A stretch of DNA of 64,000 bases from assembly GCA_947306365.1 (NCBI GenBank), contig CAMZGD010000002.1:146744-210743 (forward strand), given 5' to 3'. The DNA is from an uncultured Bacteroidales bacterium. Its GTDB lineage: Bacteria > Bacteroidota > Bacteroidia > Bacteroidales > UBA932. A model generated the notes under the pieces. That model was not told the origin of the DNA, did no database searches, and saw nothing but the letters and a program-made list of their open reading frames with translations. Below, in pieces: positions 15,893-25,188 of the stretch. Made by a program: the position numbers and the translations under genes. Every line of letters starts with the position of its first letter. Position 1 is the stretch's first letter.

Positions 15893-18607
15893 TTACAGTT
15901 TGCGTTTGACTTCGACAATCTGGTAGGCTTCGATCATGTCGCCGATCTTGATGTCGTTGAAGCCGTCGACGCTCAGACCGCAGTCGAAGCCGGCGGCGAC
16001 TTCCTTCACGTCGTCCTTCATGCGCTTGAGCGAGCCCAGCGTTCCGGTGTAGACCACGATGCCGTCGCGGATCACGCGGACCTTCGCGTTGCGCGCCAGC
16101 TTGCCGTCGCGGACCATACAGCCGGCGATCGTGCCGACCTTCGAGATCTTGAAGGTTTCGAGCACTTCGGCGTTGGCCGTGATCTCTTCCTTCTCTTCCG
16201 GCGCGAGCATGCCCTCGATACCGCTCTTGACCTCGTTGATGGCGTCATAGATGACGGAGTAGAGACGGATTTCGATCTGCTCTTTCTCGGCCAGCTTGCG
16301 GGCGTTGGGCATCGGGCGGACCTGGAAGCCGATGATGATGGCGTTGGACGCCACGGCCAGCAGGACATCCGATTCGGAGATGGCGCCCACGGCCTTGTGG
16401 ATCACATTGACGTGGATCTCTTCGGTCGAGAGCTTGATGAGCGAATCGGACAGGGCCTCGATGGAACCGTCCACGTCGGCCTTGACGATGATGTTGAGTT
16501 CCTGGAAGTTGCCCAGGGCGATGCGGCGGCCGATCTCCTCGAGGGTGATGTGGGTCTGCGTCTTGATGCCCTGGATGCGGATGAGCTGTTCGCGCTTGTT
16601 GGCCACGTCGCGGGCTTCTTTCTCGTCTTCCATCGCGTTGAGGGTGTCGCCGGCGGTCGGGGCGCCGCTCAGGCCGAGGACGGAAACCGGCGTGGAAGGC
16701 CCGGCTTCCTTGAGCCGCTGGCCGCGTTCGTTGAACATGGCTTTCACGCGGCCCGCATAGCAGCCGGCCACGATCGGGTCGCCCACGTGGAGCGTACCGC
16801 TCTGGACGAGTACGGTGGCCAGGTAGCCGCGGCCCTTGTCGAGCGAAGACTCGATGATGTTGCCGACGGCCAGCTTGTCGGGGTTGGCCTTGAGTTCCAG
16901 CATGTCGGCTTCCAGCAGTACCTTTTCCAGCAGCTGGTCGACGTTGATGCCCTTCTTGGCGGCGATTTCCTGACACTGGTACTTGCCGCCCCAGTCTTCC
17001 ACCAGGATGTTCATGTTGGCCAGCTGTTCCTTGATCTTGTCGGGGTTGGCGCCCGGCTTGTCGATCTTGTTGATGGCGAAGATCATCGGGACGCCTGCCG
17101 CCTGTGCGTGGCTGATTGCCTCCACGGTCTGCGGCATCACGGCGTCGTCGGCCGCAATGATGATGATGGCCAGGTCGGTGACCTTGGCGCCGCGGGCACG
17201 CATCGCGGTGAACGCCTCATGGCCCGGGGTGTCGAGGAAGGTGATGGCGCGACCGTCGGGGAGTTCCACGTGGTAAGCGCCGATGTGCTGCGTGATGCCG
17301 CCCGCCTCGCCGGCGATGACGTTGGTCTTGCGGATGTAGTCGAGCAGGGAGGTCTTTCCGTGGTCGACGTGGCCCATCACGGTGACAATCGGCGGACGTG
17401 GCTGCAGGTCTTCCTCACGGTCTTCCTCCTGGGTGATGGCCCCCTGGATCTCGGCCGTGACGAATTCGATCTTGTAGCCGAATTCCTCGGCCACAAGCAC
17501 CATCGCCTCCGCGTCGAGGCGCTGGTTGATCGACACCATCAGGCCGAGGTTCATACAAGCCTCGATGACCTTGGTGACAGGCGTGTTGTTCATCAGGATG
17601 GCGAGCTCGTTCACAGTTACGAATTCTGTGACTTTCAGTACGTTGCTGGTGAGCTCCTGACGCTCCTGCTCCTCCTGCATCTTCTGGGAGATTTCCTCGC
17701 GCTTCTCGCGGCGGTGCTTCGACGTCTTGGTCTTTCCGTGGCCTTCCGTCATGCGCGCATAGGTCTCCTTGATCTGCTTCTGGATCTCGTCGCTGTCGAA
17801 TTCGGGCCGTACGGCCTTGAACCGTTCGCCCTTCTTCGCGCCTTTGGCGCGGGCGTTGTCCTTGCCGGCGTCGTGGGTTCCCGGGCGTGCCGCGATGTTC
17901 TTGGGATTGGTGATGTCGACCTTCGCGGCGCCCTTGTGGATGCGTTCACGCTTGCTCTTGTCCTTCTTCCCGTGCTCGGCGGGCGCCGAGGGTTTCTTCT
18001 CGAACTTCGACAGGTCGATGGTTCCGACGGTCTTCGGGCCGGCGAGCTTCTCCACCTTGGTCTCGATGTGTTCGATGACGGGCCTTTCTTCCCGCTTTTC
18101 GTCTTTCTTCTCGACTTTCTCTTCAGGAACCGGCGCAGGTGCGGCAGGGGACGCCGGCTTCACGGCCTCCGGTTTCGGGGCCGGTTCCGGCTTCTTGGGA
18201 GACAGGTCGATGTGTCCGACGATCTTGATGTCGTTCCGGACCGGTTCGGGGGCCTTTTCCGGCTGGGGAGCGGGTTCCGGTGCGGGAGTCTCCACCTTCT
18301 TCTGCTCCGTGAACACATTGGTCTTGATGATGACCTCCTTGACCGGCTCTTCTTCCTCAACGGCCGTCCGGCTGCTCTCCATCTCCGTGATTTCCTTTAC
18401 CTTGATGGCCACTTTACGCGACTGTTCCTTGATGAGCTGCTCCTTGCCGAACTCCTTGGCGACCAGCGCGAAGACATCTTCCGATATCTTGGAGGTCAGC
18501 GTGAGTTCGTCGCTGATGCCCTTCTTCTTGAGGAAGTCGGTCAGGGTAGAGAGACCGATATTGAAATCTTTGAGTACCTTGTTGATTCTGATGGTTCCTT
18601 CTGCCAT
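15893..18607 (-). CDS. infB: Translation initiation factor IF-2
   Basis: GTPase that brings initiator tRNA to the 30S subunit and promotes subunit joining. It has 904 residues. There is an N-terminal IF2_N module, a long Lys/Glu/Pro-rich linker (about residues 75-320), then the G domain with [21 protein letters not shown] and NKIDKPGA, followed by domains II, III and IV. No frameshift or internal break is seen. It is third in the minus-strand rimP-nusA-infB operon, 23 bases after nusA. Confidence 0.98.
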   Translation of the reverse strand: MAEGTIRINKVLKDFNIGLSTLTDFLKKKGISDELTLTSKISEDVFALVAKEFGKEQLIKEQSRKVAIKVKEITEMESSRTAVEEEEPVKEVIIKTNVFTEQKKVETPAPEPAPQPEKAPEPVRNDIKIVGHIDLSPKKPEPAPKPEAVKPASPAAPAPVPEEKVEKKDEKREERPVIEHIETKVEKLAGPKTVGTIDLSKFEKKPSAPAEHGKKDKSKRERIHKGAAKVDITNPKNIAARPGTHDAGKDNARAKGAKKGERFKAVRPEFDSDEIQKQIKETYARMTEGHGKTKTSKHRREKREEISQKMQEEQERQELTSNVLKVTEFVTVNELAILMNNTPVTKVIEACMNLGLMVSINQRLDAEAMVLVAEEFGYKIEFVTAEIQGAITQEEDREEDLQPRPPIVTVMGHVDHGKTSLLDYIRKTNVIAGEAGGITQHIGAYHVELPDGRAITFLDTPGHEAFTAMRARGAKVTDLAIIIIAADDAVMPQTVEAISHAQAAGVPMIFAINKIDKPGANPDKIKEQLANMNILVEDWGGKYQCQEIAAKKGINVDQLLEKVLLEADMLELKANPDKLAVGNIIESSLDKGRGYLATVLVQSGTLHVGDPIVAGCYAGRVKAMFNERGQRLKEAGPSTPVSVLGLSGAPTAGDTLNAMEDEKEARDVANKREQLIRIQGIKTQTHITLEEIGRRIALGNFQELNIIVKADVDGSIEALSDSLIKLSTEEIHVNVIHKAVGAISESDVLLAVASNAIIIGFQVRPMPNARKLAEKEQIEIRLYSVIYDAINEVKSGIEGMLAPEEKEEITANAEVLETFKISKVGTIAGCMVRDGKLARNAKVRVIRDGIVVYTGTLGSLKRMKDDVKEVAAGFDCGLSVDGFNDIKIGDMIEAYQIVEVKRKL

Positions 18608-18630
18608 ACTTGCTTCTCCCGTTCGTTAGG

Positions 18631-19869
18631 TTAGTTTTCGAATTCCGCCTTCAGGATGCGCTGTACGTCGAGTACGGTCTCCTCTTCGAGGTCGGCCCGG
18701 CGCATGACTTCCTCGGTCGGCAGCGCGAGCACGCTCTTGGCGGTGTCGCAGCCGATGCCCTTGAGCGCTTCGAGGATCCAGCCGTCGATCTCGTCGGCGA
18801 AATCGTCCAGCAGCACGTCTTCCTCGTCTTCCTGCGTCTGGTCGCCCAGCCGGTACACGTCGATCTTGTAGCCGGAAAGCTGCTCGGCCAGCATGATGTT
18901 GCTGCCGCCACGGCCGATGGCCAGGGCCAGTTCGCTCGATTCGAGGTCGATGTGGATGCTCTTGTTTTCCTCGTCGATCCGGATGGCCGAGATCTTGGCG
19001 GGGGAGAGGGCGCGCTGGACCAGCAGCTGGGTGTTGGTGGTCCAGTTGATGATGTCGATGTTCTCGTTGCGGAGTTCGCGGACGATGCCGTGGATGCGGG
19101 ATCCCTTCACGCCGACACAGGCGCCGACCGGGTCGATCCGCTCGTCGTATGACTCTACCGCCACCTTGGCGCGCTCACCCGGCATCCGGACTACCTTCTT
19201 GATGGTGATCAGGCCGTCGAAGATCTCGGGCACTTCCTGCTCGAAGAGCCGCTCGAGGAAGAGGTTGGCGGTACGGGAAAGGGTGATGATCGGGTTGTTG
19301 TTCTTCATCTCCACGCTGATGATGACGGCCTTGACGGTGTCACCCTTGCGGAAGAAGTCCGAGGGAATCTGCTCGCTCTTCGGAAGGACGAGCTCGTTGC
19401 CGTCCTCGTCCATCACCAGCACTTCCTTCTTCCAGGCCTGATAGACCTCGCCCACAAGGATGTCGCCCACTTTCTCGCGATACTTGTTGTAGAGGTTGGC
19501 CTTCTCGATGTCGGTGATGCGGCTCGAAAGGTTCTGGCGCAGGTTGAGGATGCCCCGCCGGCCGAAGCTGGACAGCGGCACCTCTTCCGGATACTCTTCC
19601 CCGATCTCATAGGAATCATCGATTTTCTGCACTTCCTCGAGCGAGATCTCCTTGTTGGGATCCTGCACGGTCTCGACGACCGTCCGGTTCCGCCAGATTT
19701 CGAAGTCGCCCTTGTCGATGTTGATGATGATGTCGAAGTTGTCCGCGTCGCCGTACATCCTGGCGAGCTGTGTGCGGAAGATGTCTTCCAGCACGCTCAT
19801 CATCGTGGCCCTGTCGATGTTCTTGAGTTCTTTGAATTCAGCGAATGTGCTGATCAGGTTAACTTCCAT
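18631..19869 (-). CDS. nusA: Transcription termination/antitermination protein NusA
   Basis: Binds RNA polymerase and modulates pausing, termination and antitermination. It has 412 residues: an N-terminal RNAP-binding domain, an S1 domain (GDILVGEVYQAW), then two KH domains (DPVGACVGVKGSRI and LALAIGRGGSN). A short C-terminal acidic region with a helix-hairpin-helix-like end (LEALKGIGCDTAKSVL) follows. It starts 30 bases after the short rimP frame and is followed by infB. Confidence 0.97.
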   Translation of the reverse strand: MEVNLISTFAEFKELKNIDRATMMSVLEDIFRTQLARMYGDADNFDIIINIDKGDFEIWRNRTVVETVQDPNKEISLEEVQKIDDSYEIGEEYPEEVPLSSFGRRGILNLRQNLSSRITDIEKANLYNKYREKVGDILVGEVYQAWKKEVLVMDEDGNELVLPKSEQIPSDFFRKGDTVKAVIISVEMKNNNPIITLSRTANLFLERLFEQEVPEIFDGLITIKKVVRMPGERAKVAVESYDERIDPVGACVGVKGSRIHGIVRELRNENIDIINWTTNTQLLVQRALSPAKISAIRIDEENKSIHIDLESSELALAIGRGGSNIMLAEQLSGYKIDVYRLGDQTQEDEEDVLLDDFADEIDGWILEALKGIGCDTAKSVLALPTEEVMRRADLEEETVLDVQRILKAEFEN

Positions 19870-19899
19870 GGTATGTTCGTATTTTTATCTGTTGTCCGA

Positions 19900-20127
19900 T
19901 TAAATGCCGGCCGATCCGACCATCAGGGAGAAGTCCTCCTTGTCGCGGTCGAGTCTCGATTCGATGAAGCGGCTGAGCGCGGCGCAGTCGTCGATGGCGA
20001 CGCCGCCTTCCCGCGTGATGATGACTTCGATGTCGTTCTCTTCGCTGACGGACACCTCCACGAGGGAGAGGTCCGTGCCCTTCAGGTGCTCCTGTGCGAG
20101 GGCTTCGATGGTCTGTTTCAGGATCAT
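19900..20127 (-). CDS. rimP: Ribosome maturation factor RimP, N-terminal domain only
   Basis: It has 75 residues, whereas family members have about 150. The N-terminal alpha/beta domain is well conserved (LVEVSVSEENDIEV, AIDDCAALSRFIES, DRDKEDFSLMVGSAGI), but a TAA follows directly after VGSAGI. In full-length RimP that position leads into the linker and the C-terminal SH3-like domain. Only 30 bases separate the stop from nusA, so no second half is hidden there. RimP helps 30S maturation. A functional minimal form, a real deletion, or an assembly error are all possible. The promoter and operon order are normal. Confidence 0.85.
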   Translation of the reverse strand: MILKQTIEALAQEHLKGTDLSLVEVSVSEENDIEVIITREGGVAIDDCAALSRFIESRLDRDKEDFSLMVGSAGI

Positions 20128-20143
20128 AGTTGTATCAATACAT

Positions 20144-20169
20144 AAAAAAGAGGAGACTGCCGTCCCCTC
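20144..20169 (-). promoter_or_regulatory. Leader hairpin with U-run ahead of rimP
   Basis: On the minus strand GAGGGGA and TCTCCTC pair across CGGCAG, followed at once by six T. It looks like an intrinsic terminator but lies between the promoter and the rimP ATG, starting almost at the predicted first transcribed base. It could be an attenuator or a 5' stabilising hairpin. Confidence 0.5.
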
Positions 20170-20177
20170 GTTCGCGG

Positions 20178-20208
20178 CAAAGGTAGTAATTATCAGCAGA
20201 ATGACAAA
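20178..20208 (-). promoter_or_regulatory. Promoter of rimP-nusA-infB
   Basis: Minus strand TTTG (20208-20205), 19 bases, TACCTTTG (20185-20178). Excellent match to the Bacteroidota consensus. Confidence 0.82.
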
Positions 20209-20226
20209 ATAATTGTGATTTTTGTT

Positions 20227-20234
20227 TAATTTTG
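20227..20234 (+). promoter_or_regulatory. -7 box next to the lpxD start
   Basis: TAATTTTG ends seven bases before the lpxD ATG, implying a leaderless or near-leaderless lpx message. No good -33 TTTG is visible at the usual distance. Confidence 0.5.
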
Positions 20235-20241
20235 TGGTGCA

Positions 20242-21204
20242 ATGATGGAAGTGACCGCTCAAACCCTGGCAGACCTTCTCGGCGGCGAAATCGTCGGCGA
20301 CCCGCAGACCGTGGTCACGGCGCCGGCACGGATCGAGCAGGGCAAAAAGGGGAACATCTGTTTCTACGCCAATCCCAAGTACGAACAGTATGTCTATGAC
20401 ACGAAGGCCAGCATCCTGCTGGTCAACCGGTCTTTTGAGCCGAAGCAGCCCCTGTCTGCCACGCTTATCAAGGTGGATGACGCCTATCAGGGCGTTTCGG
20501 TGCTCCTCGATTATTTCAGCCGGCTTCGCCGTGCCCGCAAGCGGGGCAACCGTCTCCTGGCCCGGCTGTCGCTGCGCCGTTTCGTGGCCTGTTCGGCCCG
20601 GATCGGGAAGGGGACGTACCTTTATCCGCTGGTATATGTCGGACCGAACGTGAAGATCGGGAAGAACTGCATCCTGTATCCGGGCGTGCGGATCTACCGC
20701 GACTGCGTGGTGGGCGACAACTGCATCCTCCACGCAGGTGCCGTAATCGGCGCCGACGGCTTCGGTTTCGCGCCTCGGGAGGACGGGTCCTACCGCAAGA
20801 TCCAACAGCTGGGCAACGTGGTGATTGAGGACGACGTCGAGGTCGGGGCGAATGCCACGCTCGACCGCGCTACGATGGGTTCCACCGTCATCCGCCGTGG
20901 CGTGAAGCTCGACAATCTCTGCCACATCGCCCACAATGTCGAAGTGGGGGAACATACCGTGATGGCGGCGATGACCGGCATCGCCGGTTCGGCAAAGATC
21001 GGCCGGCACTGCAAGTTCGGCGGCCAGTCGGGCGTCAACGGCCACATTTCGATTGCCGACAACACCACCGTGGCCGCCCAGACCGGCGTGGTCGGCAGCG
21101 TCCGGAAAGCGGGAACCACGCTGATCGGTTATCCGGCCCTGGAGTATGGCACGTATATGCGCGCCTATGTGAGATTCCGCAACGACGGCCGCGAAGACAA
21201 ATAG
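20242..21204 (+). CDS. lpxD: UDP-3-O-acylglucosamine N-acyltransferase
   Basis: Adds the N-linked 3-hydroxyacyl chain in lipid A synthesis. It has 320 residues. A small N-terminal uridine-binding domain (residues 1-100) is followed by a left-handed beta helix of hexapeptide repeats. The catalytic His lies in [12 protein letters not shown], and [18 protein letters not shown] is typical of LpxD. The two leading ATGs (MMEV) are both possible starts. It leads the lpxD-lpxC-lpxA-wbqC operon and is divergent from rimP. Confidence 0.96.
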   Translation: MMEVTAQTLADLLGGEIVGDPQTVVTAPARIEQGKKGNICFYANPKYEQYVYDTKASILLVNRSFEPKQPLSATLIKVDDAYQGVSVLLDYFSRLRRARKRGNRLLARLSLRRFVACSARIGKGTYLYPLVYVGPNVKIGKNCILYPGVRIYRDCVVGDNCILHAGAVIGADGFGFAPREDGSYRKIQQLGNVVIEDDVEVGANATLDRATMGSTVIRRGVKLDNLCHIAHNVEVGEHTVMAAMTGIAGSAKIGRHCKFGGQSGVNGHISIADNTTVAAQTGVVGSVRKAGTTLIGYPALEYGTYMRAYVRFRNDGREDK

Positions 21205-21211
21205 CCACCCG

Positions 21212-22054
21212 ATGAAGCAGCAGACACTCCGTTCCTCCTGTTCCTTTTCCGGCGTCGGCCTGCATGGCGGCCGAAAGGTGACGATGCAGTTGCTACCGGC
21301 TCCCGATGACTATGGCATCGTATTCCAGCGTACGGACCTCGGGGACGAAGTTTTCGTCCGGGCCGTGGTTGACCGCGTGGCGAAGACCCGCCGGAGTACG
21401 GGGCTGGTGGAGAACGGGATCGCGGTCCGTACGCCCGAGCATCTGCTCGCGGCGCTCCGGTGCCTGGGTGTGGACAACGTGCTCATCCGGCTGGATGCGG
21501 CCGAGGTGCCGATTCTCGACGGAAGTGCGCTGCCCTATGTCGAGGGCCTGCGCGAAGCGGGACTGGCCGAACAGCGGGCGGAACGGCGTTATCGGGTCGT
21601 GAAGCGTCACGCGGAATACGCCGACCCGCGCAGCGGTGCGCGGATTACCGTGGATCCCTGCAGCGAGCTGATCGTCGACGTCACGGTGGATTTCAAGTCG
21701 CCGATGGTCGGTGTGCAGAAAGCCGTTTACGACGCGACGGTCGATTTCGCATCGCAGATCGCCCCGAGCCGGACGTTCTGCTTTTACCGCGAAATCGCGC
21801 TGCTTCGCCTGTTCGGACTGATCAAGGGCGGTTCGCTCGACAACGCACTGGTCATCGACGACCGGAGGCGGCGTTATGCGGGCGGACGGCAGCCCCTCTT
21901 TGAAAACGAACCCGCGCGGCACAAGCTGCTGGACCTGCTGGGCGATTTCGCCCTCGCCGGATTGCCGGTCCAGGGCCGGATCACGGCCTACAAGCCCGGT
22001 CACCGGGTCAATACCCAGGCATTGAAGCATTTTATCGCAGAATCCATATTATGA
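21212..22054 (+). CDS. lpxC: UDP-3-O-acyl-N-acetylglucosamine deacetylase, stand-alone
   Basis: Zinc deacetylase, the committed step of lipid A synthesis. It has 280 residues and ends there. In most Bacteroidales LpxC is fused to the dehydratase FabZ in one protein of about 460 residues, so this is the unfused form. Zinc ligands are the His in TPEHLLAAL (about residue 76) and the His and Asp in ARHKLLDLLGD (about 235-240); the catalytic His near 264 is in HRVNTQALKHF. No FabZ gene follows: the stop overlaps the lpxA start by four bases. Confidence 0.95.
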   Translation: MKQQTLRSSCSFSGVGLHGGRKVTMQLLPAPDDYGIVFQRTDLGDEVFVRAVVDRVAKTRRSTGLVENGIAVRTPEHLLAALRCLGVDNVLIRLDAAEVPILDGSALPYVEGLREAGLAEQRAERRYRVVKRHAEYADPRSGARITVDPCSELIVDVTVDFKSPMVGVQKAVYDATVDFASQIAPSRTFCFYREIALLRLFGLIKGGSLDNALVIDDRRRRYAGGRQPLFENEPARHKLLDLLGDFALAGLPVQGRITAYKPGHRVNTQALKHFIAESIL

Positions 22055-22824
22055 ATGAGCATATGACGAATGTCCATCCCGGAGCCCGGATCGGCCGGAA
22101 CGTGGTGATTTCCCCTTTCACGACGATTGAAGAGCATGTCGAGATCGGGGACGACTGCTGGATCGGTCCGAACGTGACGATCTTCGATTACATCCGGATC
22201 GGGAAAGGATGCAGGATCTTTCCCGGCGCCGTGCTCGGCGCGATTCCGCAGGACCTGAAGTTCCACGGCGAGGTTACCTGGGCCGAGATCGGCGACAATA
22301 CCACCGTGCGCGAATACGCCACGGTCCATCGCGGAACGGAGGCCAGCGGAAAGGGCCTTACCCACGTCGGCCACGACTGTCTGCTGATGGCCTATACGCA
22401 TGTGGCGCACGACTGCAACGTGGGCGACCACTGCATCCTGTCGAGCTTTTCGGCGCTCGCCGGTGAAGTGGACCTGGAAGACTGGGCCATCGTCGGCGGC
22501 GGGACGATGATCCACCAGTTCTGCCGTATCGGGGCGCATGCGATGGTGGGCGGCGCCTCGGGTGTGACCAAGGACATTCCGCCTTTCATCATCACCGGCC
22601 ACAACCCGCCCGCCTATGCGGGCGTGAACCTGGTCGGCCTGCGCCGCCGCAGCTTCTCCCCAGAGGCGATTTCCGAAATCATCGCCATCTACAAGGCCAT
22701 CTACAACAGCGGGATGAACGTTACCGACGCGCTTGCTTTCCTCCGCGACAACTTCGCACCCAGTGAGAACCGCGACCGGATCCTGGCTTTCATCGAGAAC
22801 TCCCGGCGGGGCATCGTCCGATGA
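22051..22824 (+). CDS. lpxA: Acyl-ACP--UDP-N-acetylglucosamine O-acyltransferase
   Basis: First step of lipid A synthesis. It has 257 residues: a left-handed beta helix of hexapeptide repeats, then a helical C-terminus. The catalytic His is in YTHVAHDCNVGD, and GAIPQDLKFHGE and HNPPAYAGVNLVGLRRR are family hallmarks. It starts inside the lpxC stop (ATGA), and its own stop overlaps the wbqC start in the same way, so all genes of this operon are translationally coupled. Confidence 0.97.
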   Translation: MNEHMTNVHPGARIGRNVVISPFTTIEEHVEIGDDCWIGPNVTIFDYIRIGKGCRIFPGAVLGAIPQDLKFHGEVTWAEIGDNTTVREYATVHRGTEASGKGLTHVGHDCLLMAYTHVAHDCNVGDHCILSSFSALAGEVDLEDWAIVGGGTMIHQFCRIGAHAMVGGASGVTKDIPPFIITGHNPPAYAGVNLVGLRRRSFSPEAISEIIAIYKAIYNSGMNVTDALAFLRDNFAPSENRDRILAFIENSRRGIVR

Positions 22825-23591
22825 CACCGGCCCCACATTTCCTGCGGAGCGTGCTCTCGACCGCGTATTTCCCGCCGGTGGAGTATTTCTACGCCATCGC
22901 CCACAGCGACCGGGTCTGCATCGAGCAGCACGAAAACTTCCAGAAGCAGTCGTGGCGCAGCCGCTGCCGGATCCTGTCGGCGGGCGGCCCCGAAGACCTG
23001 TCCGTCCCGATCGTAAAAGAGGAGCGCCGCGGCCGTCCGATCCGCGACATCCGCATCGACTATGGCGAGCCCTGGCTGCAGCAGCACGTCCGCGCCTTTT
23101 CGGCGGCGTACAATGCGTCGGCCTTCTACGATTATTACGCCGACGACCTGATTCCCATCCTGGAGAAGAAGCCGGTCTTCCTTTTCGACCTCAACCAGGC
23201 GCTTCTGGAAAAACTGCTTTCTCTCCTGGGTCTCACCACGCCCGTCGTCCTGACCGATTCTTACGAAAAGAAGCTTGTCGCGCCATCTGCCGAACACGGC
23301 GATCTCTTGTCTCAGCGCGGTCAGAACCTTTTCGGGGTCGCGGGGGCGCTTCCCCGAAAGAACCTTGACCGCTCCACCAGGCACGCGCAAGAGATCGCCG
23401 CGTTCGACGGCCGTGAACGGATCCAGCCCAAATACAAAGGAGAAAGCCTGCTCGCGGAATATGGCCGCGAACAGGCTTACTATCAGGTATTCGTCAACCG
23501 TGCGCCGGGCGTCGGGTTCATCCCCAACCTTTCCATCCTCGACCTTCTCTCGGCCGAAGGCCCGGACGCAGGCGCGTTTCTCAGAACTTGA
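22821..23591 (+). CDS. WbqC-like family protein
   Basis: It has 256 residues. The WbqC-like family is found in surface-polysaccharide clusters; its chemistry is not established. Typical segments are STAYFPPVEYFYAIAHSD and GFIPNLSILDLLSAEGP near the end. Compared with my recollection of Bacteroides homologues, a stretch of about 35 residues appears inserted between TDSYEKK and the IQPKYKG segment. Being last in the lipid A operon suggests a role in LPS or another surface glycan (inference). The last 11 bases overlap the OmpP1-like gene on the other strand. Confidence 0.8.
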   Translation: MTPAPHFLRSVLSTAYFPPVEYFYAIAHSDRVCIEQHENFQKQSWRSRCRILSAGGPEDLSVPIVKEERRGRPIRDIRIDYGEPWLQQHVRAFSAAYNASAFYDYYADDLIPILEKKPVFLFDLNQALLEKLLSLLGLTTPVVLTDSYEKKLVAPSAEHGDLLSQRGQNLFGVAGALPRKNLDRSTRHAQEIAAFDGRERIQPKYKGESLLAEYGREQAYYQVFVNRAPGVGFIPNLSILDLLSAEGPDAGAFLRT

Positions 23592-25134
23592 CCGCCAGCG
23601 TACAGACGAGCTTGCTGAGGCTGTTCGTGTTGGTGCCCTCCGGCACGGACACGTATTCGGAGTAGTCGTCGTAGAGCTGGAACTTGTCGGTCTTGGCGGC
23701 CAGCTTCGTCCAGGCGAAATCGAGCGTCGTGGCCGGCGTCAGGTTGAAGCCGATACCGGCGCTGTAAACCTTGCGTCCGTAGCCGCCCTTGATGGCCGGC
23801 GCGTAGTTCTGGTAGCCGCCCCGAAGCGCGACGCGGTCGGTGAGCCGGAGCTCGGCGCCCACGCGCAGGACGGACGCGTTGTTGAAGGATTTCTTGATGA
23901 GGTCGTTTTCTTCCGAGAAGACGCCGCTGCCGTAGCCCTCTTCGCTCAGCCGGGTGTTGGCGTAGTTCACGTTCTCGTAATCCACACTGATCAGGCCCCT
24001 GTCAAGGAAGGTGTAGGCGGCACCCAGGCTCCAGCGCATCGGCGCGGTCAGGTTGTAGGAATAACTGCCGGTCGGGGAGTTCTCAGTGTAGGAATTGCCG
24101 TTGTTGAAGGCGGTATTCATCGTGTAGTCCCACTCGTCGGTCAGCGTGTACCAGGTCGGGGTGGTGACGGTCGCGCCGAGGCGCAGGCCGCCGAACGGCG
24201 TGAAGATGGCGCCGAACTGGAAGTTGACGCCGCCGCCCTGCGTCCTGAGCCAGAATGCGTTGTCCATCGACACGAAGCCGTCCTGGAACTGGGAGGGATT
24301 CTGGGCGGATTCCTCATAATACTCTTCGACCGTCTGGTCGATGGCGCGGACATTGAGGTTGACGCCGAAGAAGAACCGGTCGGAAATGTTTCCGCCGAAG
24401 TTGAAGCTGTATTCTTCGTTGCCGCCGAAGGTCTTCCGGTTGAACTTCTGGTTGAGCGGACCGCCGATCCGGAGTTCGTCGGACGCCTCGTCATAGTTTT
24501 CCGTCGAGGCCAGATAGGAATCGTTCACATCGGCGTACTTGCCGCCCAGGACGGAAAGCGGGGCTAGTACGTAGGTGTTCCAGGCAAGGATGCCGGGCCA
24601 GGAAGCGTCTGAGGAGACATAGGGATTGCGGGTCTCTTCCAAGTCGATGCTTTGCCATTCGATTCCTTCGAGGCCGGCTGCGAGGGAACTCAGCATCGAG
24701 GTGTTTTCGGTCGTGCCGTTGGCCCGCATCACGGAGCGGAAACTGTTCGTCTTGTTATAGACGATGCCGAAGTTGTAGTTGAGCAGGCCGCTGTACCGGC
24801 CGGTATCAATCGTGATTACCGTGCCGAAATTGGAAATCGTCTGTCCGGTTTTTTTCGCCGAGGAGTAATTGCCCAGATAGTTGACATCCGAACGGCTGGT
24901 GGTCAGCGAAGGCGAGAAGGAAATCTGCGAGCAGCGGAACACGCCGGAACTGGCCGGGTTGATGCCGATGGCGCCCAGATCGCCGCCCAGGGCGGTGAAG
25001 GCGTTGCCCATTGCCATCGAGCGGGCCGTTCCTTCGCGATATTCCTGCGAAAAGTTGAGTGCGTCCTCAGCCGTCTGTGCATACAGGCCGGCCGCAAAGG
25101 TCAGGGACAGGAGCAGGGTAATTATTCTTTTCAT
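23581..25134 (-). CDS. OmpP1/FadL-family-like outer-membrane protein
   Basis: It has 517 residues. A cleavable signal peptide (to about LYAQ) is followed by TARSMAMGNAFTALGGDLGAIGINPAS, a FadL/OmpP1-like opening in which Asn-Pro-Ala marks the plug. The rest alternates polar and aromatic residues as beta strands do and ends in Phe (CTLAVKF), typical for outer-membrane barrels. FadL-type proteins carry hydrophobic compounds through the outer membrane; the substrate here is unknown. It lies 54 bases after the Tyr/Trp-rich lipoprotein gene on the same strand. Confidence 0.83.
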   Translation of the reverse strand: MKRIITLLLSLTFAAGLYAQTAEDALNFSQEYREGTARSMAMGNAFTALGGDLGAIGINPASSGVFRCSQISFSPSLTTSRSDVNYLGNYSSAKKTGQTISNFGTVITIDTGRYSGLLNYNFGIVYNKTNSFRSVMRANGTTENTSMLSSLAAGLEGIEWQSIDLEETRNPYVSSDASWPGILAWNTYVLAPLSVLGGKYADVNDSYLASTENYDEASDELRIGGPLNQKFNRKTFGGNEEYSFNFGGNISDRFFFGVNLNVRAIDQTVEEYYEESAQNPSQFQDGFVSMDNAFWLRTQGGGVNFQFGAIFTPFGGLRLGATVTTPTWYTLTDEWDYTMNTAFNNGNSYTENSPTGSYSYNLTAPMRWSLGAAYTFLDRGLISVDYENVNYANTRLSEEGYGSGVFSEENDLIKKSFNNASVLRVGAELRLTDRVALRGGYQNYAPAIKGGYGRKVYSAGIGFNLTPATTLDFAWTKLAAKTDKFQLYDDYSEYVSVPEGTNTNSLSKLVCTLAVKF

Positions 25135-25188
25135 GACAATTCCGTCGTTTTAAAAGTTGCTGATTGGGTACTGGAAGCGGAGGACCGG

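Noticed and set aside
14528..18634. Open frame of 1,368 codons on the plus strand
   Set aside because: It is exactly opposite purB and infB, whose motifs are certain. Such long antisense frames arise from GC-rich codon use. No domain is recognisable.
19900..21045. Extended 381-codon minus frame ending in RimP
   Set aside because: The part beyond 20127 is antisense to lpxD and crosses the rimP promoter. Only the last 75 codons are RimP.
22701..23390. Minus-strand frame under the WbqC insert that reads protein-like in places
   Set aside because: No start or domain, and it is antisense to both lpxA and wbqC. Treated as shadow.
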